Source of the DNA: Geomonas azotofigens
Lineage (GTDB): Bacteria > Desulfobacterota > Desulfuromonadia > Geobacterales > Geobacteraceae
NCBI RefSeq assembly: GCF_018919395.1
Contig: NZ_JAHLME010000001.1
Location: 744,001 to 808,000 of the forward strand
DNA: 64,000 bases
Direction: 5' to 3'
The translations under genes were made by a program, and so were the position numbers. This document shows positions 27,287 through 39,192 of this stretch, in pieces (the stretch's first letter is position 1; every line of letters begins with the position of its first letter). Below the pieces are notes generated by a model. That model was not told where the DNA came from and did no database searches. It worked only from the letters and a program-made list of their open reading frames with translations.

Positions 27287-28089
27287 GCGCGGTTGCGGCC
27301 TTGCGTTCTGGTGCGGTAGAGGCGTTCGGTGAAGCCCCCCTCGCGCTCGAAAGCCGCCGCCTGGGCCTGCAGTTGGCGCTCCAGTAGCGAGCATGCCACG
27401 GCTATGAGGGTAAGCGCAGCGTTGGCCGCCGCCTCAGCATAGCCGCGGGCTGTGGACCCTGTGGACCCTGTGGACCCTGTGGACCCTGTGGACCCTGTGG
27501 ACCCTGTGGACCCTGTGGACCCTGTGGACCCGGTGGACCCTGTGGACCCGGTGGACCCGGTGGACCCGGTGGACCCGGTGGACCCTGTGGACCCGGCTAC
27601 TTTGGTAGCCGGCTGTCCACTTCGTTGTCCATGTTGTCCATTGGGTCCACTCAGTCCATGTCCACTTTGTCCACCGTTTCCACCCTTGCAAACCTCCACC
27701 ACCCACCGCGCTACCTCGTCGGCGCTTTTACAGCGCTGGGCAACCAGGTCCGCGCGGCGCGGGTCCAGCCGGTCCCACTGCGGCAGCCTGCGCTGACGCA
27801 GAAAGTCCTGGTAGTCCAGGCGCAGCTCTTCCAGGCTGGCACGGGCGACGTTGGTCAGCTTCAACTCAGTCTTCTTCGAGGTCCCCGAGGCCTGGCTCCC
27901 TTCGGCGATGTTCTGTACGCCGCTCCGGGCTGCCTGGACCATTTGGTCATGGGTCCGGCTGCGCTTGTCGATATAGCGGTCGCAAAAGCGGACGGTCAGG
28001 TCATATACCAACTGGGCCAGCTGAAAACTCTTCAACTGACGATACCCCCCGTGGCTCTGCAACAGCTTTCCCGCTTCGGTTTCGCCCAT
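27283..28089 (-). CDS. Four-helix-bundle protein (S23-type) with tandem-repeat linker and C-terminal suffix domain
   Basis: Residues 15-135 match the four-helix-bundle family related to 23S rRNA intervening-sequence proteins ([49 protein letters not shown]). A Gly/Ser/Gln-rich linker follows with a run of G-S-T triplets encoded by 16 copies of a 9-bp repeat. The chain ends with a helical suffix ([21 protein letters not shown]) as in the four-helix-bundle-suffix family. Its function is unknown; it is stand-alone here, with no rRNA gene nearby. ATG 28089 has GAGGAGGG upstream. Confidence 0.8.
   Translation of the reverse strand: MGETEAGKLLQSHGGYRQLKSFQLAQLVYDLTVRFCDRYIDKRSRTHDQMVQAARSGVQNIAEGSQASGTSKKTELKLTNVARASLEELRLDYQDFLRQRRLPQWDRLDPRRADLVAQRCKSADEVARWVVEVCKGGNGGQSGHGLSGPNGQHGQRSGQPATKVAGSTGSTGSTGSTGSTGSTGSTGSTGSTGSTGSTGSTGSTGSTGSTGSTARGYAEAAANAALTLIAVACSLLERQLQAQAAAFEREGGFTERLYRTRTQGRNRA
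27451..27594. repeat. Tandem repeat: 16 copies of a 9-bp unit
   Basis: The unit is TGTGGACCC, with a CGG variant in several copies. The array is exactly 144 bp. It encodes G-S-T repeats in the minus-strand gene and stays in frame for any copy-number change. Degenerate related units (TGTCCA, GGTCCA) continue to about 27680. Confidence 0.95.
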
Positions 28090-28152
28090 GGCAACCCTCC
28101 TCGGCCAGCAGGCATTTTACCATAGCGCCTTGAAGCAGCCGTAAGCAGGCTC

Positions 28153-28187
28153 AAAAAAAGCCCGCCCCACTTCGTGGACGGGCTTTT
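28153..28187 (-). terminator. Intrinsic terminator of the flavoprotein gene
   Basis: AAAAGCCCG pairs with CGGGCTTTT around 28156-28187, with a long A run on the left that gives a U tail for minus-strand transcripts. Confidence 0.75.
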
Positions 28188-28211
28188 GCCACAGTAATCT
28201 GCCGGCTGGCG

Positions 28212-29411
28212 TTACAGCGATGCGGCCAGCCTCTCGAACTCCTTCTTGGAGCGGACGATGCAGTCCTCGACGGCCATCCCGGCGAAGTAGTTGCCGGTGA
28301 CGTAGAGGTTGCTCGCCTGGACCAAACGGTCGATCTGGTCGGTGAGGGCCTTGTGGCCGACCACCGGAGACGGTAGCTGGCTCTCGCGCTGCACCACCTG
28401 CTCGAGATCTGCTGTCTGAACCTGCAATACGGACGCGATCCGCTTCAGCTTGGCCTCCAACGAAACCTTCCCGGCTTTGTAGTGGAAGCTGAAGCCGCGG
28501 TAGCTGTCATGGAGCACGGTGTCCCTGGAGACCGCGGAATAGAACTCCTCCCCGATCGGAATCAGGCCGGCCAGAAGCGGGAGCTTCAGTTTGCTCTTCT
28601 GCACCGCCACCCCGACGCTCTCGATGGTCTCCAGCTTGACCTGGCTGAGCACCTTGGAGAGCTCCGGCGCGATCTCGGCGGCAAGCTTGGCGCTCGCGGG
28701 GGGAGGAACGGCCAGGGCCAGCCGCTGCGCCTGGTACGTGGTCCCGTCGGCAAGCTCCACCGTGTAGCCGTCGCTGCCCTTGGCGATACGCGCCACCTCG
28801 GCGCCGGTCTGCAGGGTCACCAGGTCGGCGACGGCCAGCTTGTCGATGACGCTGTTCAGCCCGCCCTGAAGGGTGAAGCTCTTGATGACGTCCTTTCTCC
28901 TTGGACGCTTGTTGAACAGCATGTCGGCGGGGAAGTCGTCGGCACGCTGCGAGATGACGGCGTTGAACGCGGGACCGAAGACCCGGTCGTAGTTGCTGCG
29001 GCCGACGATGCTGCCGTAATAGGAGGCGACGCTCGCCCCGTCCTTTTTAAGGGTGAACAGCTTCCATGCGGAGCAGGCCAACTCGGGGAAGGAAAGCTGC
29101 GAGGGAATGCTCTTCACCTCGTTGTTGACCAGCATCTTGAACGACACCTTTTCCCTGGGGAGGATGCTTCCCATCAGGCCGTGTCTCTCCATCAGCTCCA
29201 GCAATCCGCCGTATGAGTTGTAGCAGGTATGGGCGCCCAGCTCCAGCCAGAACCCGGCCGCGCTCCCCTCGAAACGGTGCGAATGAAAGCAGCCGCCCGG
29301 CCGGTCGCTCTTCTCGAGGACCAGCGTGTTCAGCCCCTTGGCAGCTGCATGGCTTGCGAAACTGAGACCGCTGATCCCTGCACCTATGACGATGGCGTCG
29401 AATTGCTTCAT
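28212..29411 (-). CDS. FAD-dependent oxidase, protoporphyrinogen-oxidase-like (HemY type)
   Basis: This 399-residue flavoprotein starts with the dinucleotide-binding motif VIGAGISGLSFA (residues 8-19), followed by LEKSDRPGGCFHS. It ends with the second FAD segment LYVTGNYFAGMAVEDCI, which matches HemY-like protoporphyrinogen/coproporphyrinogen oxidases. The substrate cannot be fixed from sequence; related amine oxidases share the fold. Geobacteraceae need much haem for cytochromes, which fits. It is divergent from the dnaJ-like gene, sharing a symmetric promoter region. The ribosome binding site is weak (AGGAG at a distance of about 5). Confidence 0.75.
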   Translation of the reverse strand: MKQFDAIVIGAGISGLSFASHAAAKGLNTLVLEKSDRPGGCFHSHRFEGSAAGFWLELGAHTCYNSYGGLLELMERHGLMGSILPREKVSFKMLVNNEVKSIPSQLSFPELACSAWKLFTLKKDGASVASYYGSIVGRSNYDRVFGPAFNAVISQRADDFPADMLFNKRPRRKDVIKSFTLQGGLNSVIDKLAVADLVTLQTGAEVARIAKGSDGYTVELADGTTYQAQRLALAVPPPASAKLAAEIAPELSKVLSQVKLETIESVGVAVQKSKLKLPLLAGLIPIGEEFYSAVSRDTVLHDSYRGFSFHYKAGKVSLEAKLKRIASVLQVQTADLEQVVQRESQLPSPVVGHKALTDQIDRLVQASNLYVTGNYFAGMAVEDCIVRSKKEFERLAASL

Positions 29412-29449
29412 CTGGCAACTCCTGTTTTTAAGGGTCGTTAATTCCAGCC

Positions 29450-29479
29450 TATATAAGCGCGCCTGCAGCGGGTTGTCAA
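29450..29479 (-). promoter_or_regulatory. Promoter for the flavoprotein gene
   Basis: Minus-strand TTGACA (29479-29474) and TATATA (29455-29450) are 18 bp apart (17 to TTATAT). Its -35 is one arm of the inverted repeat at 29471-29501. Confidence 0.65.
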
Positions 29480-29501
29480 GGTTTACAACATGTTGACAAC
29501 C
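29471..29501. promoter_or_regulatory. Inverted repeat GGTTGTCAA-N13-TTGACAACC between divergent promoters, candidate operator
   Basis: The two perfect 9-bp arms (29471-29479 and 29493-29501) contain the -35 boxes of the two divergent promoters. A dimeric regulator binding here would affect both genes. It is not the CIRCE heat-shock element. Confidence 0.5.
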
Positions 29502-29521
29502 ACTGGGTCAGCTATTACATT
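29493..29521 (+). promoter_or_regulatory. Promoter for the dnaJ-like gene
   Basis: A perfect -35 TTGACA (29493-29498) and TACATT (29516-29521) are 17 bp apart. Confidence 0.65.
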
Positions 29522-29562
29522 CTGTGGAGCTAAAACCAAGCAAGTGTGAAAGGGAATTAAAC

Positions 29563-30456
29563 ATGGCGCAGAGAGATTATTACGAAGTACTCGGACTCAA
29601 AAAAGGCGCCTCGGCCGACGAAATCAAGCGGGCCTACCGCAAACTCGCCGTCAAGTATCACCCGGACAAGAACCCGGGCGACAAGCAGGCCGAGGAGCGC
29701 TTCAAGGAGATCAACGAGGCGTACGCGGTCCTGTCCGACCCGAAAAAGAAAGAACAGTTCGACCAGTTCGGCTCCACCGATTTCCACCAGCGGTTCTCGC
29801 AGGAGGACATCTTCAGGGGCTTCAACGTCGACGACATGTTCCGCGACCAGGGCTTTGGCACCGACGACATCTTCTCCCGTATTTTCGGAGACGCGGTGCG
29901 GCGGCAGCGTGGCGGCCGCGGCCGTCCCATGGCCGCCAAGGGAGAGGACTTCTCCATGGAGATCCAGGTCACCTTCCGCGATGCCTACGACGGCGCGGAG
30001 AAACGGGTGGCCTTCATGCGCGACGGCGCCCGCGAGGAACTCTCGGTCAAGATCCCGGCCGGCATCGAATCCGGGGCGAGGCTCAGGGTGGCCGGGCGCG
30101 GCGCGCCGGGGCGCATGGGCGGCCCTGCCGGCGACCTCTACCTCTCGGTGACGGTGGGGACCGATCCCCTGTTCCAGCGCGAGGGGGCCGATATCGTGCT
30201 CAACCACGAGGTGCGCTTCTCCCTGGCGGTGCTCGGTGGCCACATCGAGGTGCCGACCATGGAGGGGACCAAGAGGATCAAGATCCCGGCCGGCATCCAG
30301 TCGGGCACCAAGGTGCGCCTGAAGGGGCTGGGCTTCCCGGTGCTGGGATCGCAGACGCGTGGCGACATGTACGTGAGGATTGCGGTGCACGTGCCCGAAA
30401 AGCTGACGGCGCGACAGCGCGACCTGGTGGAGCGACTGGCGGCGGAAGAACTCTAG
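29563..30456 (+). CDS. DnaJ/CbpA-type co-chaperone
   Basis: The J domain covers residues 1-70 and has the HPD motif (YHPDKNPGD). A Phe/Gly/Asp-rich region follows (about 75-130), then the two C-terminal beta domains (about 135-295; [34 protein letters not shown]). The zinc-finger domain of DnaJ proper is absent, so this 297-residue protein is of the CbpA class. It should stimulate DnaK ATPase. The ATG at 29563 gives the standard N-terminus [12 protein letters not shown]. No dnaK is adjacent. Confidence 0.92.
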   Translation: MAQRDYYEVLGLKKGASADEIKRAYRKLAVKYHPDKNPGDKQAEERFKEINEAYAVLSDPKKKEQFDQFGSTDFHQRFSQEDIFRGFNVDDMFRDQGFGTDDIFSRIFGDAVRRQRGGRGRPMAAKGEDFSMEIQVTFRDAYDGAEKRVAFMRDGAREELSVKIPAGIESGARLRVAGRGAPGRMGGPAGDLYLSVTVGTDPLFQREGADIVLNHEVRFSLAVLGGHIEVPTMEGTKRIKIPAGIQSGTKVRLKGLGFPVLGSQTRGDMYVRIAVHVPEKLTARQRDLVERLAAEEL

Positions 30457-30472
30457 GCGTTCAAAGGCAGGC

Positions 30473-30513
30473 AAAAAAATCCCCCTCCCGGGTCCGGTGA
30501 GGGGGATTTTTTT
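30473..30513. terminator. Bidirectional terminator between dnaJ-like and PpiC-like genes
   Basis: A perfect stem ATCCCCCTC / GAGGGGGAT is flanked by seven A on the left and eight T on the right. Confidence 0.9.
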
Positions 30514-30528
30514 CGTTATGGCAAGGCA

Positions 30529-31491
30529 TCAGGGCTGCTTGATGTCGATGCTGGCGGCGCTACGCAGGTCCTTGACCCACTGGTTGAAGCGGTCATCGGA
30601 TTTCTTCTTGTAGAGCTGCTCCTCGATGGAATCCTTCACCTCCTCGAAGGGGCGCCCTTTCTCCTGGCTCTTCTGCTCCAGCTTGATGATGTGCAAACCG
30701 GCCGGGCTCGCCACCAGCGAACTCACCTCACCGGGCTTCATGGCGGCGACGCTGTTGCCGATCTCGGCCAGCATGTCGCTCCTCTTGAAGGTGCCCAGGT
30801 CCCCCCCGTCCTTGGCGGCCGCGGGATCCTGCGAGTACTTCTTGGCCAGTTCCACGAAGTCCTCGCCGCCCCGGGCCTTGGCCAGCACCTCCTCGGCGAG
30901 CTTCGTGGTCTTGGCGGCCTCCTCGGCGCTCGCCTTCGAATCGAGCTTGAAGAAGATGTGCCGCGCGTGGAAGGTCTCGCTGCCGCCGCCGTAGTCGGCC
31001 CGGTGCGCCTCGTAGTATTCGCGCATCTCGCGCTCACCAACCTGGATCTTGGAGCGGACCTCCTGGCTCATGAGCCGCATCCGCTCCAGCTGCTCCTTGA
31101 GCTGCACCTTGTACTGCGGGAAGGTGAGCCCCTGGCTGGCCAGCGCCTTCTCCAGCGCCTCCTGGGAGAGGTTGTTCTGTTTCTTTACGTCCTCGATGGC
31201 CAGGCGCACGTCTTCGTCGGTTACCTTGATGTCCAGCTCGCGGATCTTCTGCTCGACCAGCTTGCGGTCCACCAAACGGTTCAGCGCGGCGCTTCTTTGC
31301 ACGTTCCTCTCGGCGGCGGGAAGCTTTTCGGCTTCCTTCTGCATCTGGGAGTATTCCTTGTCGAGGTCGGTGCTGGTGATGACCTCGTCGTTGACGATGG
31401 CGGCGATGCCGCTCAACGGTTTCGCGGCGGCGAAGGTCGGAGCGGCCGCGAAAAGGGACAGCATGCAACAGGCGATGATGATCTTAACCAT
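30529..31491 (-). CDS. Periplasmic parvulin-type peptidyl-prolyl isomerase (SurA/PpiC family)
   Basis: This 320-residue folding factor has an N-terminal signal peptide (residues 1-22, CCMLSLFAAAPTFAA), a SurA-like N-terminal helical region (IAAIVNDEVITSTDLD), a parvulin domain at about 175-275 (FHARHIFFK, DPAAAKDGGDLGTFKRSDM, GLHIIKLE) and a C-terminal helix. It should assist outer-membrane protein folding. ATG 31491 is preferred; the extension upstream lacks a ribosome binding site. It follows another isomerase gene, but with a terminator hairpin in between. Confidence 0.88.
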   Translation of the reverse strand: MVKIIIACCMLSLFAAAPTFAAAKPLSGIAAIVNDEVITSTDLDKEYSQMQKEAEKLPAAERNVQRSAALNRLVDRKLVEQKIRELDIKVTDEDVRLAIEDVKKQNNLSQEALEKALASQGLTFPQYKVQLKEQLERMRLMSQEVRSKIQVGEREMREYYEAHRADYGGGSETFHARHIFFKLDSKASAEEAAKTTKLAEEVLAKARGGEDFVELAKKYSQDPAAAKDGGDLGTFKRSDMLAEIGNSVAAMKPGEVSSLVASPAGLHIIKLEQKSQEKGRPFEEVKDSIEEQLYKKKSDDRFNQWVKDLRSAASIDIKQP

Positions 31492-31530
31492 GGGTTCTCT
31501 CTGTGGCCGCTGGGCGCGGCGTCTGTGCAA

Positions 31531-31558
31531 AAACGGCCGGGCTCGCGCCCGGCCGTCG
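31531..31558 (-). terminator. Intrinsic terminator between the two isomerase genes
   Basis: ACGGCCGGG (31533-31541) pairs with CCCGGCCGT (31548-31556). On the minus strand it is followed by five U. Confidence 0.75.
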
Positions 31559-31587
31559 GTTCTTCGGTTGTAGCCTGACCGTCGTGC

Positions 31588-32544
31588 CTACTTGCCCTTG
31601 GCGGGCTGAGCCGGCCGTGCTTCCTGGCCGGGCATGCCGGGATGGGCCGCGCCCCCCTTGGCGCCTTCGCCACCCAGCTCCTTGAGCGCGTCTTCCTTCA
31701 CGGAAACCTTGGCCTGCTTCTTCAGGTCTTCCTTGAGCTGCTTGAAGGTCTCCTGCTGCTTGGCCGGTGCCAGGGCCGCCTTGATCTCGTCCTTCACCTC
31801 GTCCAGGGTGCGGGCGCCGGCAGGACGGGAGCCGGTCTTCTTGATGATGTGGTAGCCGAACTGGGTCTTCACGATCCCGGAGGTCTCGCCGTCCTTGAGG
31901 CCGAAGGCGACCTTCTCGAAGTCAGGAATCATGGAGCCTTTGCTGAACCAGCCGAGGTCGCCACCCTTGGGGGCCGCGCCATCGATGGAGTTCTTCTTGG
32001 CCAGTTCCTCGAAGCTCGCGCCTGCCTTGAGTTGCTTCTCGATCTCCTTGGCCTGCGCCTCGGACTTCACCAGGATGTGGCTGGCGCGGATCTGGGCGTC
32101 GGATTTGAACTTGTCCTTGTTCTTGTTGTAGTAGTCCTGCATCTCGGCGTCGCTCACCTTGCCGGACTCCTCGATCTTCTTCTTGAGGAAGGCCTCGACG
32201 ATGACCCGCTTTTTCAGGTCCTCGAGCTTGGCGGCAACTTCCGGACTCTTGTCGATGCCGTCCTTGGCGGCCTGCTGCAGGATCAGTTCGCGCACCACCA
32301 TGGTGTCGACCATCTCCTTCTTCCCTTCCGGGGTCTCGGTCATCGGCTTGAGCTGGGGGGGAAGGGCGGCCTGCTCCTTGTAGAAATCCTTGTCGGTGAT
32401 GCTGGCGCCGTTCACCTCGGCGAGGACGATCCCCTTACCCGGACCTTCCTGTTTCGCCTCGGTGGCCCCCTCCTGCTTTTTGCAGCCGGTGAAGGCGACG
32501 CTGAGTGCGATGAAAAGTATTGCGGCGGTTTTGCTGAAGTGCAC
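31588..32544 (-). CDS. Lipoprotein peptidyl-prolyl isomerase (PrsA/PpiC-like)
   Basis: The 318-residue protein begins with a lipoprotein signal (VAFTGCKK, cysteine 21). A SurA-N-like region (VNGASITDKDFYKEQAALP) is followed by a parvulin domain at about 155-245 (IRASHILVK, GGDLGWFSKGSMIPDF, GYHIIKK) and a Pro/Gly/Ala-rich C-terminus. The start is GTG 32544 with AAGGAG upstream. It lies 57 bp downstream of mfd and is probably co-transcribed with it. Confidence 0.88.
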   Translation of the reverse strand: MHFSKTAAILFIALSVAFTGCKKQEGATEAKQEGPGKGIVLAEVNGASITDKDFYKEQAALPPQLKPMTETPEGKKEMVDTMVVRELILQQAAKDGIDKSPEVAAKLEDLKKRVIVEAFLKKKIEESGKVSDAEMQDYYNKNKDKFKSDAQIRASHILVKSEAQAKEIEKQLKAGASFEELAKKNSIDGAAPKGGDLGWFSKGSMIPDFEKVAFGLKDGETSGIVKTQFGYHIIKKTGSRPAGARTLDEVKDEIKAALAPAKQQETFKQLKEDLKKQAKVSVKEDALKELGGEGAKGGAAHPGMPGQEARPAQPAKGK

Positions 32545-32601
32545 GATTGGCTCCTTTTGTTATTAGCGTAAATTTATTCCAATCCGGGGAACGCTAGCAT
32601 A

Positions 32602-36075
<3,474 letters not shown>

Positions 36076-36281
36076 CGTATCGGGCGGGGCCTTTCGCTTT
36101 GGTGGGTGGAGCTCTTTAGCACCGGTTGAGCATAGCAAAAACGGGGCCGATTATCCAGACGCAAGGCGGCAAAGTTTTTCCGCTGCGGCCAAATAAAAGT
36201 AAAGAAAAAACGGGAGCCGCCGAAGAGCTTTTTGAAGGCAGAGGAGACCCAGTTGTGCGTGGTTTAATTAAAGGTGAGCCT

Positions 36282-36620
36282 ATGAAACAAGAAGATGTCC
36301 TCCACTCCGACGTGATCAATTACTTCACCACGGAGTTTGCTGCACTAGAGGAACGCCTCAAATCGGGCCGGCTGGAAGACTACCGTGAACGCGTGCTGGT
36401 AAGCCGCAAGATATCCGAGGCCGTACACCTGCTCTCCCCGTATGTCCGCAGCGATCCCCGGGCCAGGCACCTGGTGAAGAACGCCGAGGCGCTCAGAAAG
36501 GAGCTCCTCTCGGTGCGCTCCATCATTGCCAAGCAGCTGCTGCAAAAGGACAAGCAGTCGCTGCTGCAAGCCATCCTCACCCGCAAGAAGGGGCGCCGTC
36601 CTGACGAACTGGCCGGTTGA
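36282..36620 (+). CDS. Hypothetical helical protein, 112 residues
   Basis: I do not recognise the family. The protein is short, highly charged and predicted almost entirely helical (SDVINYFTTEFAALEERLKSG, then KNAEALRKELLSVRSII), with a basic C-terminus. The start is ATG 36282 behind AAAGGTGA. It is divergent from mfd. The 206 bp upstream contain an AT-rich patch but no clear promoter. Confidence 0.65.
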   Translation: MKQEDVLHSDVINYFTTEFAALEERLKSGRLEDYRERVLVSRKISEAVHLLSPYVRSDPRARHLVKNAEALRKELLSVRSIIAKQLLQKDKQSLLQAILTRKKGRRPDELAG

Positions 36621-36699
36621 CCTCAGCGCACTGGTGCCGGGTCCGGCCCACAACAGCTGCTGGGCCTCCCGGCGTTTTACGTCCCCATGAAGAATTCGC

Positions 36700-36728
36700 T
36701 TTACAATTAATGCGCCGTGTATTATATA
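36700..36728 (+). promoter_or_regulatory. Promoter of tRNA-Ser
   Basis: TTTACA (36700-36705) and TATATA (36723-36728) are 17 bp apart, ending 15 bp before the tRNA. Confidence 0.6.
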
Positions 36729-36743
36729 TCTCCTCCTTGTTGT

Positions 36744-36834
36744 GGAGAGATGTCCGAGTGGTTGAAGGAGCACGCCTGGAAAGCGTGTGTACGTTAATAG
36801 CGTACCGAGGGTTCGAATCCCTCTCTCTCCGCCA
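36744..36834 (+). tRNA. tRNA-Ser (anticodon GGA), CCA encoded
   Basis: The acceptor arms GGAGAGA (36744-36750) and TCTCTCC pair fully. The anticodon loop CTGGAAA gives GGA. A long variable arm (TACG...CGTA) marks it as class II serine tRNA. The T arm has GTTCGAATC, and the 3' end is GCCA. Confidence 0.96.
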
Positions 36835-36862
36835 TACTTATATTTACCCTTTGCGGATAGAC

Positions 36863-36968
36863 CTGATAGCTGGGTCCCGCGCAACGGAAGGTTATGAACC
36901 CCGTCAGGTCCGGAAGGAAGCAGCGGCAGTAACCGCCCCCGTGTGCCGCGGGGTAGCCCAGCTATCAG
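36863..36968 (+). ncRNA. ffs: Signal recognition particle RNA (4.5S type)
   Basis: The terminal arms CTGATAGCTGGG and CCCAGCTATCAG pair perfectly. The conserved apical part GTCAGGTCCGGAAGGAAGCAGC lies at 36903-36924. It is a short bacterial SRP RNA that binds Ffh. It directly precedes dnaX, a common arrangement. Confidence 0.95.
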
Positions 36969-37044
36969 CTCTTTCCGCAACCCCCCGCCCGCCCCACGCC
37001 CCGCACGAACCATGAACCACGTGAAGCCATAGAGGTACGCCGCC

Positions 37045-38793
37045 TTGTCCTATCTTGTTCTTGCTAGAAAATGGCGCCCCCAGACCTTCAGCGACCTGGT
37101 CGGCCAGGAGCACGTCAGCCAGACCCTCAAAAACGCCATCGACGGCGGCAGGGTTGCGCACGCTTTCCTCTTTACCGGCGCCCGCGGCGTGGGCAAGACC
37201 AGTTCGGCGCGCATCCTCGCCAAGGCCCTCAACTGCGAGAGCGGCCTGACCGTCGAGCCGTGCAACACCTGCTCCACCTGCCTGGAGATCACCGAGGGGA
37301 ACTCGGTCGACGTCTTCGAGATCGACGGCGCCTCCAATACCGGCGTCGACGACATCCGCGAACTGCGGGACAACATCAAGTACCTCCCCTCGCGCTCGCG
37401 CTACAAGATCTTCATCATCGACGAAGTGCACATGCTGACCACCAACGCCTTCAACGCGCTGTTGAAGACGCTGGAGGAGCCGCCGCCGCACGTCAAGTTC
37501 ATCTTCGCCACCACCGAACCGCACAAGGTCCCCATCACCATCCTGTCGCGCTGCCAGCGCTTCGACTTCAAGAGGATCGCGCTGCCGCGCATCGTCTCCA
37601 GGCTCCGCTTCATCGTGGACCAGGAGGGGGTGCAGGTCTCCGACGAGGCGCTCTCGGTCGTGGCCCGCAAGGGGGACGGCAGCATGCGCGATTCCCTCTC
37701 CACGCTGGACCAGGTGCTTGCCTTCTGCGGCAACAGCGTCTCCGACACGGACGTGGCCGCCCTTTTGGGCGTGGTGGACCGGCGCCTGATCATGGACGGC
37801 TGCAAAGCCGTGCTGCAGGCCGACGTCAAGGGGGCGCTGGAGATCGTGGCCCAGGTGGATTCCTTCGGCTACAGCATGCGCCAGTTCTGCCAGGAACTCA
37901 TCAACCAGTTCCGCAACATCGCCATCTTGAAGGCGGTGGGGGAGCCGGGGGATCTGCTCGAGCTCTCGGACGCGGAGCTGGGTGACCTGACCGCGCTCGG
38001 CGCCCAGGCCTCGGTCCAGGACCTGCAGCGCCACCTGGCCATCCTGCTCAAGGCCGAAGCAGAGATCGCGCACGCGGGCTTCCCGCGCCTGATCCTGGAG
38101 ATGGCGCTGATCAAGATGGCGAGCCTCGCTCCGGCCATCCCGGTGCAGGACCTGCTGGCGCGTCTCGACGCCCTGGAAAAGGGGGGACCGCTGCCGCCGC
38201 GCGGCGAGGCCCCGCGCCCGTTGGCGCCCGCGCCGCGTCCGGCGCAGCAGGCGCCGCCCCAGCAGCAGGGCGTGTCCCGCCCCGCCGCCGCTCCCGTTGC
38301 GGCGGCGCCGGTCGCGGCCGCTCCGCAGCGCCACGCCGCTGCACCCCAGGCTGCACCGTCCGGCTTCGCTTCCGGCGGCGACCTCTGGGGAGGCTTCGTG
38401 CAGGCGGTCAAGGCGAAGAAGCCGATGCTCGGTGGCGCGCTGGAAGAGGTCTACCCGGTCAAGGTGGCCCAGGGCGTCCTGGAGATTGGCTGCCTGCAGG
38501 GGTCCTTCCAACTGACCCGGCTGCAGGACCCCGAGCAGATCAACGAACTCAAGAGCCTCGCCCAGGGGCACTTCGGCGTCCCGACCCAGGTCAAGGTGGT
38601 TGCGCTGAACGCGCCTCCCACGGACGCCGCCCCGACCCTGTCGGAAAAAAAAAGCCTTGAAGACGCCGAGCGCAAGGCCGTCCTGAGGCGCGAGGCTGAG
38701 GAGCACCCGCTGGTGGCCGCGGCGGTGGAGCTCTTCGACGGCGAAATCGCCGAGGTGCGGGAACTTCCGCAAAAAGAAGCGGCGAAATCATAA
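37045..38793 (+). CDS. dnaX: DNA polymerase III subunits gamma/tau
   Basis: This 582-residue clamp-loader ATPase begins MSYLVLARKWRPQTFSDLVG and has Walker A TGARGVGKTSSARI (about residues 42-55), a zinc module CNTCSTCLEI, Walker B IFIIDEVHML and a sensor-1 region FATTEPHKVP. A Pro/Ala-rich linker (about 385-435) leads to the tau C-terminal domain. The start is TTG 37045 behind AGAGG. A run of nine A at 38645-38653 lies near codon 535; a -1 shift or one extra A there leads to K-P-stop at once, so a shorter product ending at about residue 536 is possible. Confidence 0.96.
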   Translation: MSYLVLARKWRPQTFSDLVGQEHVSQTLKNAIDGGRVAHAFLFTGARGVGKTSSARILAKALNCESGLTVEPCNTCSTCLEITEGNSVDVFEIDGASNTGVDDIRELRDNIKYLPSRSRYKIFIIDEVHMLTTNAFNALLKTLEEPPPHVKFIFATTEPHKVPITILSRCQRFDFKRIALPRIVSRLRFIVDQEGVQVSDEALSVVARKGDGSMRDSLSTLDQVLAFCGNSVSDTDVAALLGVVDRRLIMDGCKAVLQADVKGALEIVAQVDSFGYSMRQFCQELINQFRNIAILKAVGEPGDLLELSDAELGDLTALGAQASVQDLQRHLAILLKAEAEIAHAGFPRLILEMALIKMASLAPAIPVQDLLARLDALEKGGPLPPRGEAPRPLAPAPRPAQQAPPQQQGVSRPAAAPVAAAPVAAAPQRHAAAPQAAPSGFASGGDLWGGFVQAVKAKKPMLGGALEEVYPVKVAQGVLEIGCLQGSFQLTRLQDPEQINELKSLAQGHFGVPTQVKVVALNAPPTDAAPTLSEKKSLEDAERKAVLRREAEEHPLVAAAVELFDGEIAEVRELPQKEAAKS

Positions 38794-38841
38794 CAATGTT
38801 CCGCGGTACGCTGCGACAATAAAGGAAAATTGGAGGATACG

Positions 38842-39156
38842 ATGTCGAAAGGTTTGGCGCAGATCATGAAGCAGGCGCAGATGATGCAGCAGAAGATGGG
38901 CAAGCTGCAGGAGCAGGCGGCGGAAAGAACCGCCGAGGTGACCACCGGCGGCGGTGCGGTAACGGTGGTTGTCAACGGCAAGAACCAGGTGCTCTCGCTG
39001 GTCATCAAGAAGGAAGCGGTCGATCCGGAAGACGTGGAAATGCTGCAGGATCTGGTCCTCACCGCCGTCAACGAGGCCCTCAAGAAGGTGCACCAGGAGA
39101 TGAGCGAGGAGATGAGCAAGATCACCGGCGGGCTGAGCATCCCCGGCCTTTTCTAG
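38842..39156 (+). CDS. ybaB: YbaB/EbfC family nucleoid-associated protein
   Basis: This 104-residue protein starts MSKGLAQIMKQAQMMQQKMG and has the YbaB central pattern (VTVVVNGKNQVLSLVI) and C-terminal KKVHQEMSEEMSKITGGL. It binds DNA as a dimer. The ATG at 38842 has GGAGG 5 bases upstream. The order dnaX-ybaB-recR is conserved in bacteria. Confidence 0.95.
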   Translation: MSKGLAQIMKQAQMMQQKMGKLQEQAAERTAEVTTGGGAVTVVVNGKNQVLSLVIKKEAVDPEDVEMLQDLVLTAVNEALKKVHQEMSEEMSKITGGLSIPGLF

Positions 39157-39192
39157 GGGGACGCCGCCAAGCGCAGGATAGGGATCAAAGAG

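Noticed and set aside
27451-27594. CRISPR array
   Set aside because: The repeat is 9 bp and tandem with no spacers, and it is coding. No CRISPR array or cas gene was seen in the window.
27434-27796. Open frames made of repeated H-R-V or D-P-V units
   Set aside because: They are other-frame readings of the 9-bp tandem repeat inside the four-helix-bundle gene.
36345-37013. 222-residue minus-strand frame covering the tRNA-Ser and SRP RNA
   Set aside because: It runs through two well-defined RNA genes and has no protein-like features.
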